Source: Photobacterium salinisoli
Lineage (GTDB): Bacteria > Pseudomonadota > Gammaproteobacteria > Enterobacterales > Vibrionaceae
Direction: 5' to 3'
DNA: 64,000 nt
NCBI RefSeq assembly: GCF_003614885.1
Contig: NZ_QZMS01000007.1
Location: 2,108,001 to 2,172,000, forward strand
Part shown: positions 9,501-23,541 of the stretch, one piece after another
Layout of the letters: every line of letters starts with the position of its first letter
Position numbering within the stretch: the stretch's first letter is position 1
Translations under genes and position numbers: made by a program
The notes under the pieces: generated by a model
Database searches by the model: none
Told to the model about the DNA's origin: nothing
Seen by the model: only the letters and a program-made list of their open reading frames with translations

Positions 9501-11105
9501 ATCGGTGCGACACGACACTCCACCCCAGGGGTTGGCCTGATTTCGCCACCGCCACACCACGATATTTACTCTATCGAGGATCTGGCGCAGCTGATTTATG
9601 ACCTGAAAAACGCCAACCGTAAAAGCCGGGTCAACGTCAAACTGGTGTCTGAAGCCGGTGTCGGCACCATAGCTTCGGGTGTCGCCAAAGCCAAAGCTGA
9701 CGTTGTTTTGATCGCCGGTTTCGACGGCGGTACCGGTGCGTCTCCGATTTCTTCTATTCGTCATACGGGCCTGCCGTGGGAGCTGGGTCTGGCAGAAACA
9801 CACCAGACACTGCTGAAAAACGGCCTGCGCAACCGTATCGTGGTACAAAGTGACGGCCAGATGAAAACCCCGCGTGACCTGGCTGTGGCCACCCTGCTGG
9901 GTGCGGAAGAATGGGGCGTCGCCACCGCGGCTCTGGTGGTGGAAGGTTGTATCATGATGCGTAAGTGTCATAAAAACACCTGCCCTGTTGGCATCGCCAC
10001 ACAAAACAAGACCTTGCGTGAACGTTTCGACGGCCGTGTCGAAGACGTGGTGACCTTCTTCCAGTACATGGCCGAAGGCCTGCGCGAAATCATGGCAGAG
10101 CTGGGCTTCCGTACCATCGATGAGATGGTCGGTCAGTCGCAGCACCTGAAAATCCGCGACAACATAGGTCATTGGAAATACAAAAATCTGGATCTCAGCC
10201 CAGTGCTGCACATTGAGCCGGCCCGTGAGGCCGACGGTGTCTACAACCAGTGCAGCCAGAACCACCATCTGGATGCCGTGCTTGACCGTCAGCTGATTGC
10301 TGCGGCTCAGCCTGCACTGGAGCGCGGTGAAGCGGTCAATGCTGAGTTCCCGATCACCAACATAGATCGCAGCGTCGGCACTATGCTGTCGAACGAGATC
10401 TCCAAAGTCTACAAAGATCAGGGCCTGCCGCAACCTATGCAGGTTAAGTTCAAAGGCTCTGCCGGCCAGAGTCTGGGGGCTTTCCTGGCAAAAGGCGTGC
10501 GCTTTGAAGTGGAAGGCGATGCCAATGACTACTGGGGCAAAGGCCTGTCCGGTGGTCAGTTGGTACTCTATCCGGATGCCAAGTCTGACTTGATTGCCGA
10601 AGATAATATTATTGTCGGTAACGTCTGCTTCTACGGTGCCACATCGGGTGAATCTTTCATCCGTGGTAAAGCCGGTGAACGTTTCTGTGTCCGTAACTCA
10701 GGTGCCCGCGTGGTGGTTGAAGGTGTGGGTGATCACGGCTGCGAATACATGACAGGCGGCGTAGCGATTATTCTCGGTCAGACAGGTCGCAACTTCGCAG
10801 CAGGTATGAGCGGCGGTGTGGCGTATGTCTGGGATCAGTTCAACGACTTTGAAAGCAAACTCAACCCTGAGCTGGTGGATCTGGATCCGCTGGACAGCGA
10901 AGACGTCGCGCTGCTCAAAGACATGCTGACCCGACATCAGCAACTGACCGGCAGTACGGTGGCTGAAACCTTCCTCAGCAACATTGAGGAAAACCTCAAG
11001 CACATCGTCAAAGTGATGCCACGCGACTACAAAGCCGTGCTGCAAAAACGCAAAGCAGCGGCAGAAGCACAGGACAAGGAAGCATTGGAGGTGAGCCATG
11101 GGTAA
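6552..11105 (+). CDS. gltB: Glutamate synthase large subunit, first paralogue (Bacillus/GltA-like type)
   Basis: 1,517 residues from the ATG at 6552, chosen because AAGGAT lies six bases upstream; an in-frame ATG at 6477 would sit in the structured leader. A 20-residue propeptide precedes Cys21 in HDACGIGFVAH, the expected N-terminal nucleophile of the glutaminase domain. Then follow the central and FMN/3Fe-4S synthase domains ([28 protein letters not shown], a cysteine cluster CHKNTCPVG) and the C-terminal beta-helix (GATSGESF...). With GltD it makes two glutamates from glutamine and 2-oxoglutarate using NAD(P)H. HRGGQGCDPCSGDGAG resembles Gram-positive-type GltB more than E. coli GltB, unlike the second copy. 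It overlaps gltD-1 by 8 bases. Confidence 0.95.
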   Translation: MTDQVLNGQGLYVPEMEHDACGIGFVAHLKNRKSHQVITQALDMLARMEHRGGQGCDPCSGDGAGILLQKPHEFLLQECQRIGLTLPAFEQYGVGVILFPKDEDKREQCRDILARNAQRLGLSVLGYRVLPTDNSMIGADPLSTEPQFEHAFVTGGSDMPQEELERKLYVLRNYTVRVCLESVTNIGDDFYINAFSSKTLVYKGQLTTEQVPQYFLDLQNPAMVSALALVHSRFSTNTFPRWRLAQPFRYIAHNGEINTVRGNLNWMKAREALLQSDLFSQEELNMLLPICQEGASDSANFDMALELLVLSGRSLPHALMMLIPEAWQENPAMDPKRRAFYQYHANLMEPWDGPASVCFTDGVQVGATLDRNGLRPSRYTVTKDDFLVMASESGVVNIAPENVHFRGRLQPGRIFVADLEQGRIVSDDEVKDSIASAKPYEDWVKNNLLHLSDLPDADYSHSQPDAEKLLHQQQAFGISNEEVNEIILPMAGDGKEPLGSMGADWPLAILSHQSQHLSHYFKQLFAQVTNPPIDPIRERMVMSLNTYLGEDQNLLSEGPSHCQKLELNSPVLSDAELEKLRAIDKPHLQAKTLDIVFKASDEAGKLEQALIHLCQHAEDAVNDSYSILILSDRAVNSQHAHIPAMLAVGAVHHHLIRKGLRAKCDLVVETADARETHHFATLIGYGANAINPYIVTETIVSLQQRNKLDKDVSADKYFSNFRKAVNGGLLKIFSKMGISTLQSYHGAQIFEALGISKAVVDKYFTGTVSRIQGLTLDDIAKEVLIRHRIGYPLRDIPLQMLDVGGVYQWKQRGEKHLFNPTTISLLQQSTRGKDYNQFKQYCHAVDSQGDHAATLRSQLQFAVDTSRSIPLDQVEPAENILKRFATGAMSFGSISHEAHSTLAVAMNRIGAKSNSGEGGEDPARFEKKENGDWERSAIKQVASGRFGVTSYYLTNADELQIKMAQGAKPGEGGQLPGDKVDDWIGATRHSTPGVGLISPPPHHDIYSIEDLAQLIYDLKNANRKSRVNVKLVSEAGVGTIASGVAKAKADVVLIAGFDGGTGASPISSIRHTGLPWELGLAETHQTLLKNGLRNRIVVQSDGQMKTPRDLAVATLLGAEEWGVATAALVVEGCIMMRKCHKNTCPVGIATQNKTLRERFDGRVEDVVTFFQYMAEGLREIMAELGFRTIDEMVGQSQHLKIRDNIGHWKYKNLDLSPVLHIEPAREADGVYNQCSQNHHLDAVLDRQLIAAAQPALERGEAVNAEFPITNIDRSVGTMLSNEISKVYKDQGLPQPMQVKFKGSAGQSLGAFLAKGVRFEVEGDANDYWGKGLSGGQLVLYPDAKSDLIAEDNIIVGNVCFYGATSGESFIRGKAGERFCVRNSGARVVVEGVGDHGCEYMTGGVAIILGQTGRNFAAGMSGGVAYVWDQFNDFESKLNPELVDLDPLDSEDVALLKDMLTRHQQLTGSTVAETFLSNIEENLKHIVKVMPRDYKAVLQKRKAAAEAQDKEALEVSHG

Positions 11106-12570
11106 GGCAACCGGATTTCTCGAGCACGGCCGTGAGCTGCCGTCAAAAATTGCCCCTGAAGTACGTATTCAGGACAACAAAGAGTTCGTTCTGAATGACG
11201 AGTTCGGCAGCAAAATTGGCACACAGGCTTCACGTTGCATGGATTGTGGCGTGCCTTTCTGTCACAACGGCTGCCCAATCGGCAATATCATCCCTGAGTT
11301 TAACGATGCCGTGTACCGCGATAGCTGGGAAGAAGCCTGGCATATCCTGAGCTCGACCAATAATTTCCCGGAATTCACAGGGCGCGTGTGCCCTGCTCCG
11401 TGTGAGAGCTCATGTGTACTGGGGATCAACCAAGATCCCATCACCATCTGCAACATAGAGAAGACAATTGTTGAAACAGCATACCGTGAAGGCTACGCAA
11501 AGCCGAAGACCCCGCGCAGCCGCACAGGCAAAAGCGTGGCGATTATCGGCTCCGGTCCGTCAGGCCTGGCAGCCGCAGAGCAGCTTAACAGCGCCGGCCA
11601 TACAGTCACAGTGTACGAGCGCGACGAGAAAATAGGCGGTCTGCTGCGCTTTGGTATTCCGGATTTCAAACTCAGCATGAGTGTGATTGACCGTAAACTG
11701 GATATGATGGAACAGGCGGGGATCAAATTTGTCGTCAATGCCCATATTGGTGTGGATATCGATGCCCGCGAATTGCGCAAGCAGCACGATGTGGTCCTGC
11801 TGACCGGCGGTTCCACTGTGCCTCGTAACCTGCCAATTACTGGGCGTGATCTGAAAGGCGTCCATTTTGCAATGGAGTTTCTGAGCCAGAATAACCGCCG
11901 CGCCAACAACATGGACCTGAAAACAGCAGAAATCCATGCTGCAGGTAAACATGTTGTGGTGATTGGCGGCGGTGATACCGGCTCTGACTGTGTGGGCACC
12001 TCTAACCGGCACGGTGCGGCCAGCATTACTCAGGTCGAAATCATGCCGATGCCGCCTGAGAAGCGTCCGGCTAACCAGCCTTGGCCGGCCTATCCAATGA
12101 TCATGCGTACCTCTACTTCCCATGAAGAAGGTTGTGAGCGTCACTGGAATATCCTGACCAAAGAATTCATCGGCAATGAAGACGGTCAGGTAACGGCACT
12201 GCGTATTGCGGATATCCGCTGGAATGAAGCCAAACCCGGCGAGCGCCCTGGTTTCGAAGAAGTTCCGGGATCTGAGCGCATCATCCCGTGTGACCTGGCC
12301 TTTTTGGCAATGGGTTTTCTCCATCCGGAACCGCAGGGTGTGCTGGCTCAGCTCAATATCGGTCTGGATGATCGCGGTAATGTCGCTACTCAGGGATTTG
12401 CCACCAACCAGCCAGGCGTATTTGCTGCGGGTGATATGCGAACCGGGCAGTCACTTGTCGTGCGATGCATCAACGAAGGCCGTGAATGTGCCCGTGAAAT
12501 TGATGCTTACCTGATGGGTGATTCTAAGTTAGAAGCGAAAGACCATTCACTTATGCTATCAGAATCCTGA
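11098..12570 (+). CDS. gltD: Glutamate synthase small subunit, first paralogue
   Basis: 490 residues. The N-terminal part holds the ferredoxin-like 4Fe-4S cysteines ([14 protein letters not shown] and CPAPCESSC), followed by an FAD-binding Rossmann motif ([14 protein letters not shown]) and an NAD(P)H-binding motif ([12 protein letters not shown]); it ends with the FAD motif [12 protein letters not shown]. It passes electrons from NAD(P)H to the large subunit. The ATG lies inside the end of gltB (8-base overlap), so the two are probably translationally coupled. It is longer than E. coli GltD (472) and of the type that pairs with the GltB variant upstream. A strong terminator follows. Confidence 0.95.
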   Translation: MGKATGFLEHGRELPSKIAPEVRIQDNKEFVLNDEFGSKIGTQASRCMDCGVPFCHNGCPIGNIIPEFNDAVYRDSWEEAWHILSSTNNFPEFTGRVCPAPCESSCVLGINQDPITICNIEKTIVETAYREGYAKPKTPRSRTGKSVAIIGSGPSGLAAAEQLNSAGHTVTVYERDEKIGGLLRFGIPDFKLSMSVIDRKLDMMEQAGIKFVVNAHIGVDIDARELRKQHDVVLLTGGSTVPRNLPITGRDLKGVHFAMEFLSQNNRRANNMDLKTAEIHAAGKHVVVIGGGDTGSDCVGTSNRHGAASITQVEIMPMPPEKRPANQPWPAYPMIMRTSTSHEEGCERHWNILTKEFIGNEDGQVTALRIADIRWNEAKPGERPGFEEVPGSERIIPCDLAFLAMGFLHPEPQGVLAQLNIGLDDRGNVATQGFATNQPGVFAAGDMRTGQSLVVRCINEGRECAREIDAYLMGDSKLEAKDHSLMLSES

Positions 12571-12597
12571 TCAACCTGGATTTTATACTAAATTTTA

Positions 12598-12625
12598 AAG
12601 CCAGCCCCCAGGAGCTGGCTTTTTT
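12598..12625 (+). terminator. Terminator of the first gltBD operon
   Basis: Hairpin AAAGCCAGC with right arm GCTGGCTTTTTT, a typical rho-independent terminator 28 bases after the gltD-1 stop. Confidence 0.9.
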
Positions 12626-12953
12626 ATTTAAAATTAATCAGTGTTTTATCCTTTTTAACACTGACTTTGCCTTCAAATAACAATCAGTTCGTTTTAGCGT
12701 AAAAAAGTCTCATTTCCGACACTTTCAATTGTAAACAAAATATTTCAAAAAAATAATAAATCACTATAAATCATACAGATAAATAGTTGACTTTGAATAA
12801 TCCAGAATTTATGACCAGAATTAAAGAAAATTTGACCTTTTTGTAATTTGCCGTTAGTTTGAAAGTCCGCTGGACGCGAGAGTGACAATCAGGGAGATTG
12901 TCATAATTATGCAGTAACCCTGCTCAGTGGAGCAGGCGCAAGGGAGAGTTGCA
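12626..12953 (+). promoter_or_regulatory. Promoter and hairpin leader of the second gltBD operon
   Basis: The first 200 bases are very A+T-rich with several A/T runs, which fits Lrp or IHF binding as known for E. coli gltBDF, though no exact box is evident. A possible -35 TTGACC (12832-12837) and weak -10 TAGTTT (12855-12860) are 17 bases apart. Downstream are three hairpins: TGACAATC-AGGGA-GATTGTCA (12883-12903), CCTGCT/AGCAGG (12919-12936) and GCAA-GGGAGAG-TTGC (12938-12952). The last one holds the ribosome site in its loop. Loops with GGA resemble CsrA/RsmA sites. Confidence 0.5.
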
Positions 12954-18840
<5,887 letters not shown>

Positions 18841-18905
18841 TCCCAGCCAGTCAGGTCTGTTATACCAATACGGTCTGTGGATGAATCTATTCAGCAGGCC
18901 TGGTC

Positions 18906-18936
18906 AAGCGAGCGGCTCTCCCCCGCTCGCTTTTTT
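18906..18936 (+). terminator. Terminator of the second gltBD operon
   Basis: AAGCGAGCGG and CCGCTCGCTT form a G+C-rich stem followed by six T. It lies 66 bases after the gltD-2 stop and separates the operon from mtn. Confidence 0.88.
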
Positions 18937-19051
18937 CTTTCAGTTTCCCTGGCGTTCTGCCGCCTTTTCTTTAGGCTTTCCCACACTGTCTGGCATTGTT
19001 ACAATCGCATCCAATCACCGTAAGGTTCACTTTAAGAAAGAGATAACATAA

Positions 19052-19753
19052 ATGAAAATCGGCATTATTGGTGCAATGGAACAGGAAGTCGTGATCCTGA
19101 AAAACCAGCTCGACAACTGTACTGCTTTGCAAAAAGGTGGCTGCACCTTTTATACCGGCACCCTCAATGGGGCGGAAGTTGTCTTGCTTCAGTCCGGTAT
19201 CGGTAAAGTCGCGGCCGCCGTGGGTACTGCCATTTTGCTGGAAATTTTCGAGCCGGATCTGGTCGTCAATACAGGTTCAGCCGGTGGCTTTGACAGCAGC
19301 CTGAATGTCGGTGATGTGGTTATCTCTACCGAAGTGCGTTACCACGATGCCGATGTCACCGCCTTTGGTTATGAGATAGGCCAGATGGCGCAGCAACCTG
19401 CCGCTTTCCAGTCTGACGAAAAACTGATGCAGGTTGCAGAGCAAGCTTTGGCTCAGCTGGATGAAACCACCCACGCAGTGCGCGGCTTGATTTGCACTGG
19501 CGATGCATTCGTGTGCAGCGCAGAACAGCAGCAACGCATACGGACTCACTTCCCACAGGTAATCGCAGTTGAAATGGAAGCCGCAGCCATCGCGCAGGCC
19601 TGCCATCAGTTCAAGGTACCTTTTGTCGTCGTGCGGGCTATCTCAGACGTGGCAGATAAAGAATCGCCGATGAGTTTCGAAGAATTTCTGCCGCTGGCGG
19701 CAAAAAGTTCTTCCGCCATGGTGGTTAAAATGGCGGAGCTGCTTAACCGCTAA
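19052..19753 (+). CDS. mtnN: 5'-methylthioadenosine/S-adenosylhomocysteine nucleosidase
   Basis: 233 residues (E. coli 232), closely similar along its length. The catalytic acid/base Glu12 is in GAMEQE, the substrate-binding Glu176 in VEMEA, and the catalytic Asp199 in AISDVAD. The enzyme cleaves adenine from methylthioadenosine, S-adenosylhomocysteine and 5'-deoxyadenosine, recycling by-products of S-adenosylmethionine and feeding the route to autoinducer 2. It is the first gene of a tight operon: its stop overlaps the start of the next gene by one base (TAATG), followed by btuF. An AAGAAAGAG motif precedes the start. Confidence 0.96.
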   Translation: MKIGIIGAMEQEVVILKNQLDNCTALQKGGCTFYTGTLNGAEVVLLQSGIGKVAAAVGTAILLEIFEPDLVVNTGSAGGFDSSLNVGDVVISTEVRYHDADVTAFGYEIGQMAQQPAAFQSDEKLMQVAEQALAQLDETTHAVRGLICTGDAFVCSAEQQQRIRTHFPQVIAVEMEAAAIAQACHQFKVPFVVVRAISDVADKESPMSFEEFLPLAAKSSSAMVVKMAELLNR

Positions 19754-20709
19754 TGAACGATTTGCTTGTGCTCCTCAGTCAACATCCAACCCTGCTGGCG
19801 ATGTGGGGAGCGCTGGCATTACACTGGCTGCTGCCCATTCCAGCCAGCATCCATCCTTTGCTGAGCTGGCAACAGATTGCCATTCAGCTGGCGGCCAGAG
19901 TGAACAAAGCCACAGATACACCGCGCCAGCGGATATTATCCGGTGCGCTGGCCTGGTCACTGATGTGGATGACAATTCTGATCCTGTTAATTGCCTTCTA
20001 TCAGCTGGTCTGGATAGACAGTCTGTTTCATCTGGTGTTGCTGTGGATAGCACTGGGCTGGCGTGACAGCCGTCGCTTCAGCCAGCATTTTATTCAAGCC
20101 TACAGCCGGGAAGATAAGGCCAGTTGCAAAGCACAGCTCTCTGTCGCGCTTAACCGAAACACTGACACGCTGTCACTGCTTGGCCTGGGTAAAGCCTGTG
20201 CCGAAACCCAGTTGCTGAGTTATGGCCGCCAGGTGGCTGCCGTTCTGTTCTGGTACGCGGTGGCAGGCGGCTTTGGCGCCATCCTCTACCGCCTGGCTGT
20301 CAGCCTGGCGCGTTGCTGGTCTCCCAGTCGCAAGCAATATCAGTACTTTGGACTGCCTGCGGTACGTATTCTGGCCTCACTGGATATTGTCCCACTGCGT
20401 CTGCTGGCCGTGGCTATCAGTGTGGGCAAGAACAGCCGTGACGCTTTTCGCGGCTTGCGTGAGCAAGGTGAAAACTGGCAATTACCCGGCCCGGGCTGGC
20501 TGCTCACCGCCACCGGCCATAAGCTGCAGCTGGCCTTAGGTGGTCCGGCTATCTATGATGCCAGCAAGCTGGAACGTCCGCGGCTCGGTGGGCGCATTGC
20601 ACCTGCGGCCCTGCATTTATCGCAAATAGATCGTTTGCTGCAACAGCGGTTATGGATCTGGGTGGCACTGCAAAGTGTGTTCATGTTTCTGATGGGAAGC
20701 CTATTGTGA
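19753..20709 (+). CDS. CobD/CbiB-family membrane protein (AmpE-like, divergent motifs)
   Basis: 318 residues with hydrophobic segments at the N-terminus, around 65-100, around 160-185 and at the C-terminal end. The pattern CAETQLLSYGRQVAAVLFWYAVAGGFGAILYRL, quoted here only as landmarks CAET and FWYAVAGG, followed by LDIVPLRLLAV, places it in the CobD/CbiB superfamily, whose classic members attach aminopropanol phosphate to cobyric acid. The usual 'VESxAENxxDG' and 'NTxDSM' catalytic motifs are not conserved, and parts look more like AmpE. Position between mtn and btuF supports a cobalamin-linked role in salvage, but the catalytic role is doubtful. It is coupled to both neighbours by overlapping stop/start codons. 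Confidence 0.7.
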   Translation: MNDLLVLLSQHPTLLAMWGALALHWLLPIPASIHPLLSWQQIAIQLAARVNKATDTPRQRILSGALAWSLMWMTILILLIAFYQLVWIDSLFHLVLLWIALGWRDSRRFSQHFIQAYSREDKASCKAQLSVALNRNTDTLSLLGLGKACAETQLLSYGRQVAAVLFWYAVAGGFGAILYRLAVSLARCWSPSRKQYQYFGLPAVRILASLDIVPLRLLAVAISVGKNSRDAFRGLREQGENWQLPGPGWLLTATGHKLQLALGGPAIYDASKLERPRLGGRIAPAALHLSQIDRLLQQRLWIWVALQSVFMFLMGSLL

Positions 20710-21584
20710 ATCTGTGCCGACCGTTCGTTTTTGCCTTGCTGCTCCCTTTGACATTCATCGTCACTCGAGTATACGCCCAAGAAGCACAGGCCACTGACAG
20801 CAAGCCTCAGCGTATTATCAGTCTTGCGCCGCACACCACTGAGCTGGCCTATGCCGCCGGACTGGGCAGCAAACTTATCGCTGCCAGCGATTACAGCGAC
20901 TACCCGCCGCCAGCCCTGGCACTGGAGCGGGTCGCGAATTACCGGGGCATCAAGCTGGAACGCATCCTGGCCCTGAAGCCTGATCTCGTGCTGGCCTGGC
21001 AAGGCGGCAACCCACCCAGAGAAATGGCAAAACTGGAACAGTTGGGCATCCGGATCTTTTATTCTCATCCCACCACGCTCAATGCCATTGCGGACAGCCT
21101 GGAAACGCTCGGCACTTTTGCCGACGATCCGAGCATAGCCATTCAGGCCGCTTCGGATTTCCGTCAGACCATGACGAAGCTGAATCAGCAATACGGGCAT
21201 AAAAAACCGGTACGCTACTTTTACCAGCTGGGCATCTCGCCGCTCATGAGCATGTCCGGCGATAACTGGCCCAGCCAGATTTTCGCACTCTGCGGCGGCG
21301 AAAATATTTTTGCCGACAGTCCAGTGGCATACCCGCAGGTGTCGAAAGAGCAAGTGATAGTCCGCCGCCCCGAGGCGATATTCACCCCCCATGGCAGTGC
21401 GGGCCCGGATGCCAACGCCTTCAGTCTCTGGTTGCCCTGGCGCGAACAATTGCCCGCCGTCCGGGATCAGCATCTCTATCAGACTCAGGCCGATTGGCTG
21501 AACCGGCCCACCCCCAGAGCCTTGCTGGCCGCTCAAGAAATTTGTAAGCAACTGGATGAAGTGCGCAAAAATCACCAACGATAG
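20706..21584 (+). CDS. btuF: BtuF, periplasmic vitamin B12-binding protein
   Basis: 292 residues from a GTG at 20706 that overlaps the stop of the preceding gene (GTGA). This start gives a good signal peptide: VNLCRP followed by a hydrophobic stretch FVFALLLPLTFIV and a likely cleavage near VYAQ. The mature part is a class III binding protein starting QRIISLAPHTTELAYAAG, typical of BtuF/FecB-like proteins. It delivers cobalamin to the BtuCD importer, which is not in this window. A longer ATG-initiated reading from 20652 would lie inside the upstream gene. The coupling implies co-expression with the CbiB-like protein and mtn. Confidence 0.88.
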   Translation: MNLCRPFVFALLLPLTFIVTRVYAQEAQATDSKPQRIISLAPHTTELAYAAGLGSKLIAASDYSDYPPPALALERVANYRGIKLERILALKPDLVLAWQGGNPPREMAKLEQLGIRIFYSHPTTLNAIADSLETLGTFADDPSIAIQAASDFRQTMTKLNQQYGHKKPVRYFYQLGISPLMSMSGDNWPSQIFALCGGENIFADSPVAYPQVSKEQVIVRRPEAIFTPHGSAGPDANAFSLWLPWREQLPAVRDQHLYQTQADWLNRPTPRALLAAQEICKQLDEVRKNHQR

Positions 21585-21720
21585 GATGTGAATAAGCTCA
21601 CAAAGACAAAGTTATCGGTTGTGTGCGTTACATTTCACCGTACAATCTCAGCGCTTTTTAGCTCGGCCCCTTCAGTCAGGGTGGCGCGGTTTTTAATCAC
21701 TGGTTGTGTGCAGGGACACT

Positions 21721-22335
21721 ATGCTGATTTACACGCTTGATATGTTTGGCACCGCTGTATTTGCCATTTCCGGCATTTTACTGGCGGGCCGGTTAAGGAT
21801 GGACCCGTTTGGGGTCGTGGTGCTGGCCTGTGTCACTGCCATCGGTGGTGGAACTATCCGCGATATGGCGCTGGGTGCAACGCCGGTATTCTGGATCACA
21901 GACACCAATTACCTGTGGGTGATTTTTGCAACCTGTCTGCTGGCTATGCTGGCGATCCAGAACCCCCGTAAAATGCCCTGGTATTTCCTGCCGGTTGCCG
22001 ATGCCATTGGTCTGGCCGTTTTCGTCGCCATTGGGGTGGAAAAAGCCCTGCGTTTTGGTGCTTCACCTATGGTGGCCGTGATTATGGGTGTGATCACAGG
22101 TTGCGGCGGCGGAGTGATCCGTGACGTACTGGCCCGTGAAGTCCCTATGGTCTTAAGAACCGAAGTGTATGCCACTGCCTGTATTCTGGGCGGTATTGTC
22201 CACACAGTGGGACTGCATTTTGGACTGGAAACCGCGGCCGCCAGTCTGTGCGGTATTGCAACGACCCTGTCAATTCGGCTGGCGGCCATCCGCTGGCACC
22301 TGTCACTGCCGACTTTCTCACTGAGAAACAGTTAG
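21721..22335 (+). CDS. YicG-like glycine/TRIC-family channel protein
   Basis: 204 residues (E. coli YicG 205) with two repeated halves of three membrane segments. Each half carries a glycine-rich turn: [10 protein letters not shown] in the first and [10 protein letters not shown] in the second, the hallmark of the former UPF0126, now 'glycine transporter' or bacterial TRIC-type proteins. They form trimeric monovalent-cation or small-solute channels; a glycine role is suggested for some members. AGGGAC precedes the ATG by five bases; a GTG at 21706 is a less likely start. Confidence 0.85.
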   Translation: MLIYTLDMFGTAVFAISGILLAGRLRMDPFGVVVLACVTAIGGGTIRDMALGATPVFWITDTNYLWVIFATCLLAMLAIQNPRKMPWYFLPVADAIGLAVFVAIGVEKALRFGASPMVAVIMGVITGCGGGVIRDVLAREVPMVLRTEVYATACILGGIVHTVGLHFGLETAAASLCGIATTLSIRLAAIRWHLSLPTFSLRNS

Positions 22336-22340
22336 CGGAC

Positions 22341-22937
22341 TTAACTGGTAGGGCGGCGCTTGCGGATCAATTTCAGCAGCAACGCCAGCCCTACAATCAC
22401 AGCTAAGATCCATAAAGCATACTGATGACGCTGGAAAAACAGGCCCGCCTGTCCGATTTCTTCATAAAAATAAGCCGGCCCATAGCCGAAGACCAGCAAC
22501 CAGATCCCCACCGCCAGGGTGTTGCCTGTCAGAAAAAGGGGCCAGGGCATCTGAGCGAGGCCACAGCCTAAGCAGATGACTTGTTTCATCCCTTCCAGAA
22601 AACGGCTCAGGATCAAACCAATCACACCATATTTATCAATAAAAGCATGCACTTTGATTAAGGAGGCAGGCTTAGTCCATCCTCGCCGCTCAACAAACCG
22701 GGCCAGCATAGATCCCAGCACATAGCCTGCTGTATTTCCTAACCAGCTGGCCGTTCCCGCCACCAGCAATACAGACGGCAAAGACAGCGCACCGCTCGCT
22801 GCAAGATAACTGGCCACGATCAGCAGAGACTGGCCGGGAGCCGGTACCCCGAGTCCTTCAATGGCAACCGCCAGTGCCAGCACTAAGTAACCGTATTGCT
22901 CGATCAGTGGTGATAATTCCTGCACCAGTTCCTGCAT
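22341..22937 (-). CDS. DedA-family membrane protein
   Basis: 198 residues with about five hydrophobic segments. It shows the family's N-terminal re-entrant motif (EGLGVPAPGQSLLIVASYLAASG) in shortened landmarks GVPAPG and ASYLAASG, and the later SRFLEGMKQV motif with the conserved Arg. DedA/SNARE-associated proteins are envelope transporters; some recycle undecaprenyl phosphate or flip phospholipids. The particular substrate here cannot be told. It converges on the YicG-like gene with only five bases between the stops and diverges from the VOC operon. GAGGAGAAG precedes the ATG. Confidence 0.85.
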   Translation of the reverse strand: MQELVQELSPLIEQYGYLVLALAVAIEGLGVPAPGQSLLIVASYLAASGALSLPSVLLVAGTASWLGNTAGYVLGSMLARFVERRGWTKPASLIKVHAFIDKYGVIGLILSRFLEGMKQVICLGCGLAQMPWPLFLTGNTLAVGIWLLVFGYGPAYFYEEIGQAGLFFQRHQYALWILAVIVGLALLLKLIRKRRPTS

Positions 22938-23101
22938 GAACTTCTCCTCGGTGGGATTACTTTGATGCTATACCCAAACACAGTTGTAAGAAAGTTTCTC
23001 CCACACATAAATAAACAAAAAACTTTACTTAACTAGATTTCATACTAATATGTAAACAAAATGATTTACTAATAAGAACACCGCTAAAGCCAGGAGGCAC
23101 C

Positions 23102-23518
23102 ATGAAACCCTACGTTGAACATGCCAACCTCACCGTCCGCCAGTTGGAAAGCACCATAGCATTTCTGCAAACCGCTATTCCGGACTTCTCAGTTCGCCAT
23201 CAGGGGCAGCAACCCACACACCGCTGGTGTCATATCGGTACAGAAGACACTTATCTGGCGCTGCAGGAAGTGGTTGCTCGCGATCAGATCGATCGCACGC
23301 CTTACCGGGATCTGGGGATCAACCATATCGGTCTGGTGGTTGACGACGTAATGCAGGTACGTGAGCGGCTGCTCAGTGCCGGTTACCGGGAAAATGAGCT
23401 GGAAACCAGTCACCCCTGGCGCCAGCGGATCTACTTTTATGACAGGGACGGTATTGAATGGGAGTTCACCCAGTATCTGAGTAACGACCCGTTGCAGCGC
23501 AATGATTACGCCCTTTAA
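23102..23518 (+). CDS. VOC-family (glyoxalase/dioxygenase fold) protein
   Basis: 138 residues with two beta-alpha-beta-beta-beta units: the first begins VEHANLTVRQLESTIAFLQ and the second NHIGLVVDDVMQVRERL. Possible metal ligands are His8 (EHANL), the His of NHIGLVV and the Glu of GIEWEFTQYL, the usual H-x...-H-E arrangement of the vicinal oxygen chelate fold. The reaction cannot be predicted from sequence alone. It is the first gene of a three-gene operon with a questin-oxidase-like protein and a flavodoxin. CAGGAGG precedes the ATG by five bases, an excellent ribosome site. Confidence 0.85.
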   Translation: MKPYVEHANLTVRQLESTIAFLQTAIPDFSVRHQGQQPTHRWCHIGTEDTYLALQEVVARDQIDRTPYRDLGINHIGLVVDDVMQVRERLLSAGYRENELETSHPWRQRIYFYDRDGIEWEFTQYLSNDPLQRNDYAL

Positions 23519-23541
23519 CCCTCAGGACAGGAGATCATAAA

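Noticed and set aside
9474..10433. 319-codon minus-strand frame inside gltB-1
   Set aside because: Shadow of the gltB coding strand; long antisense frames are expected from its codon bias.
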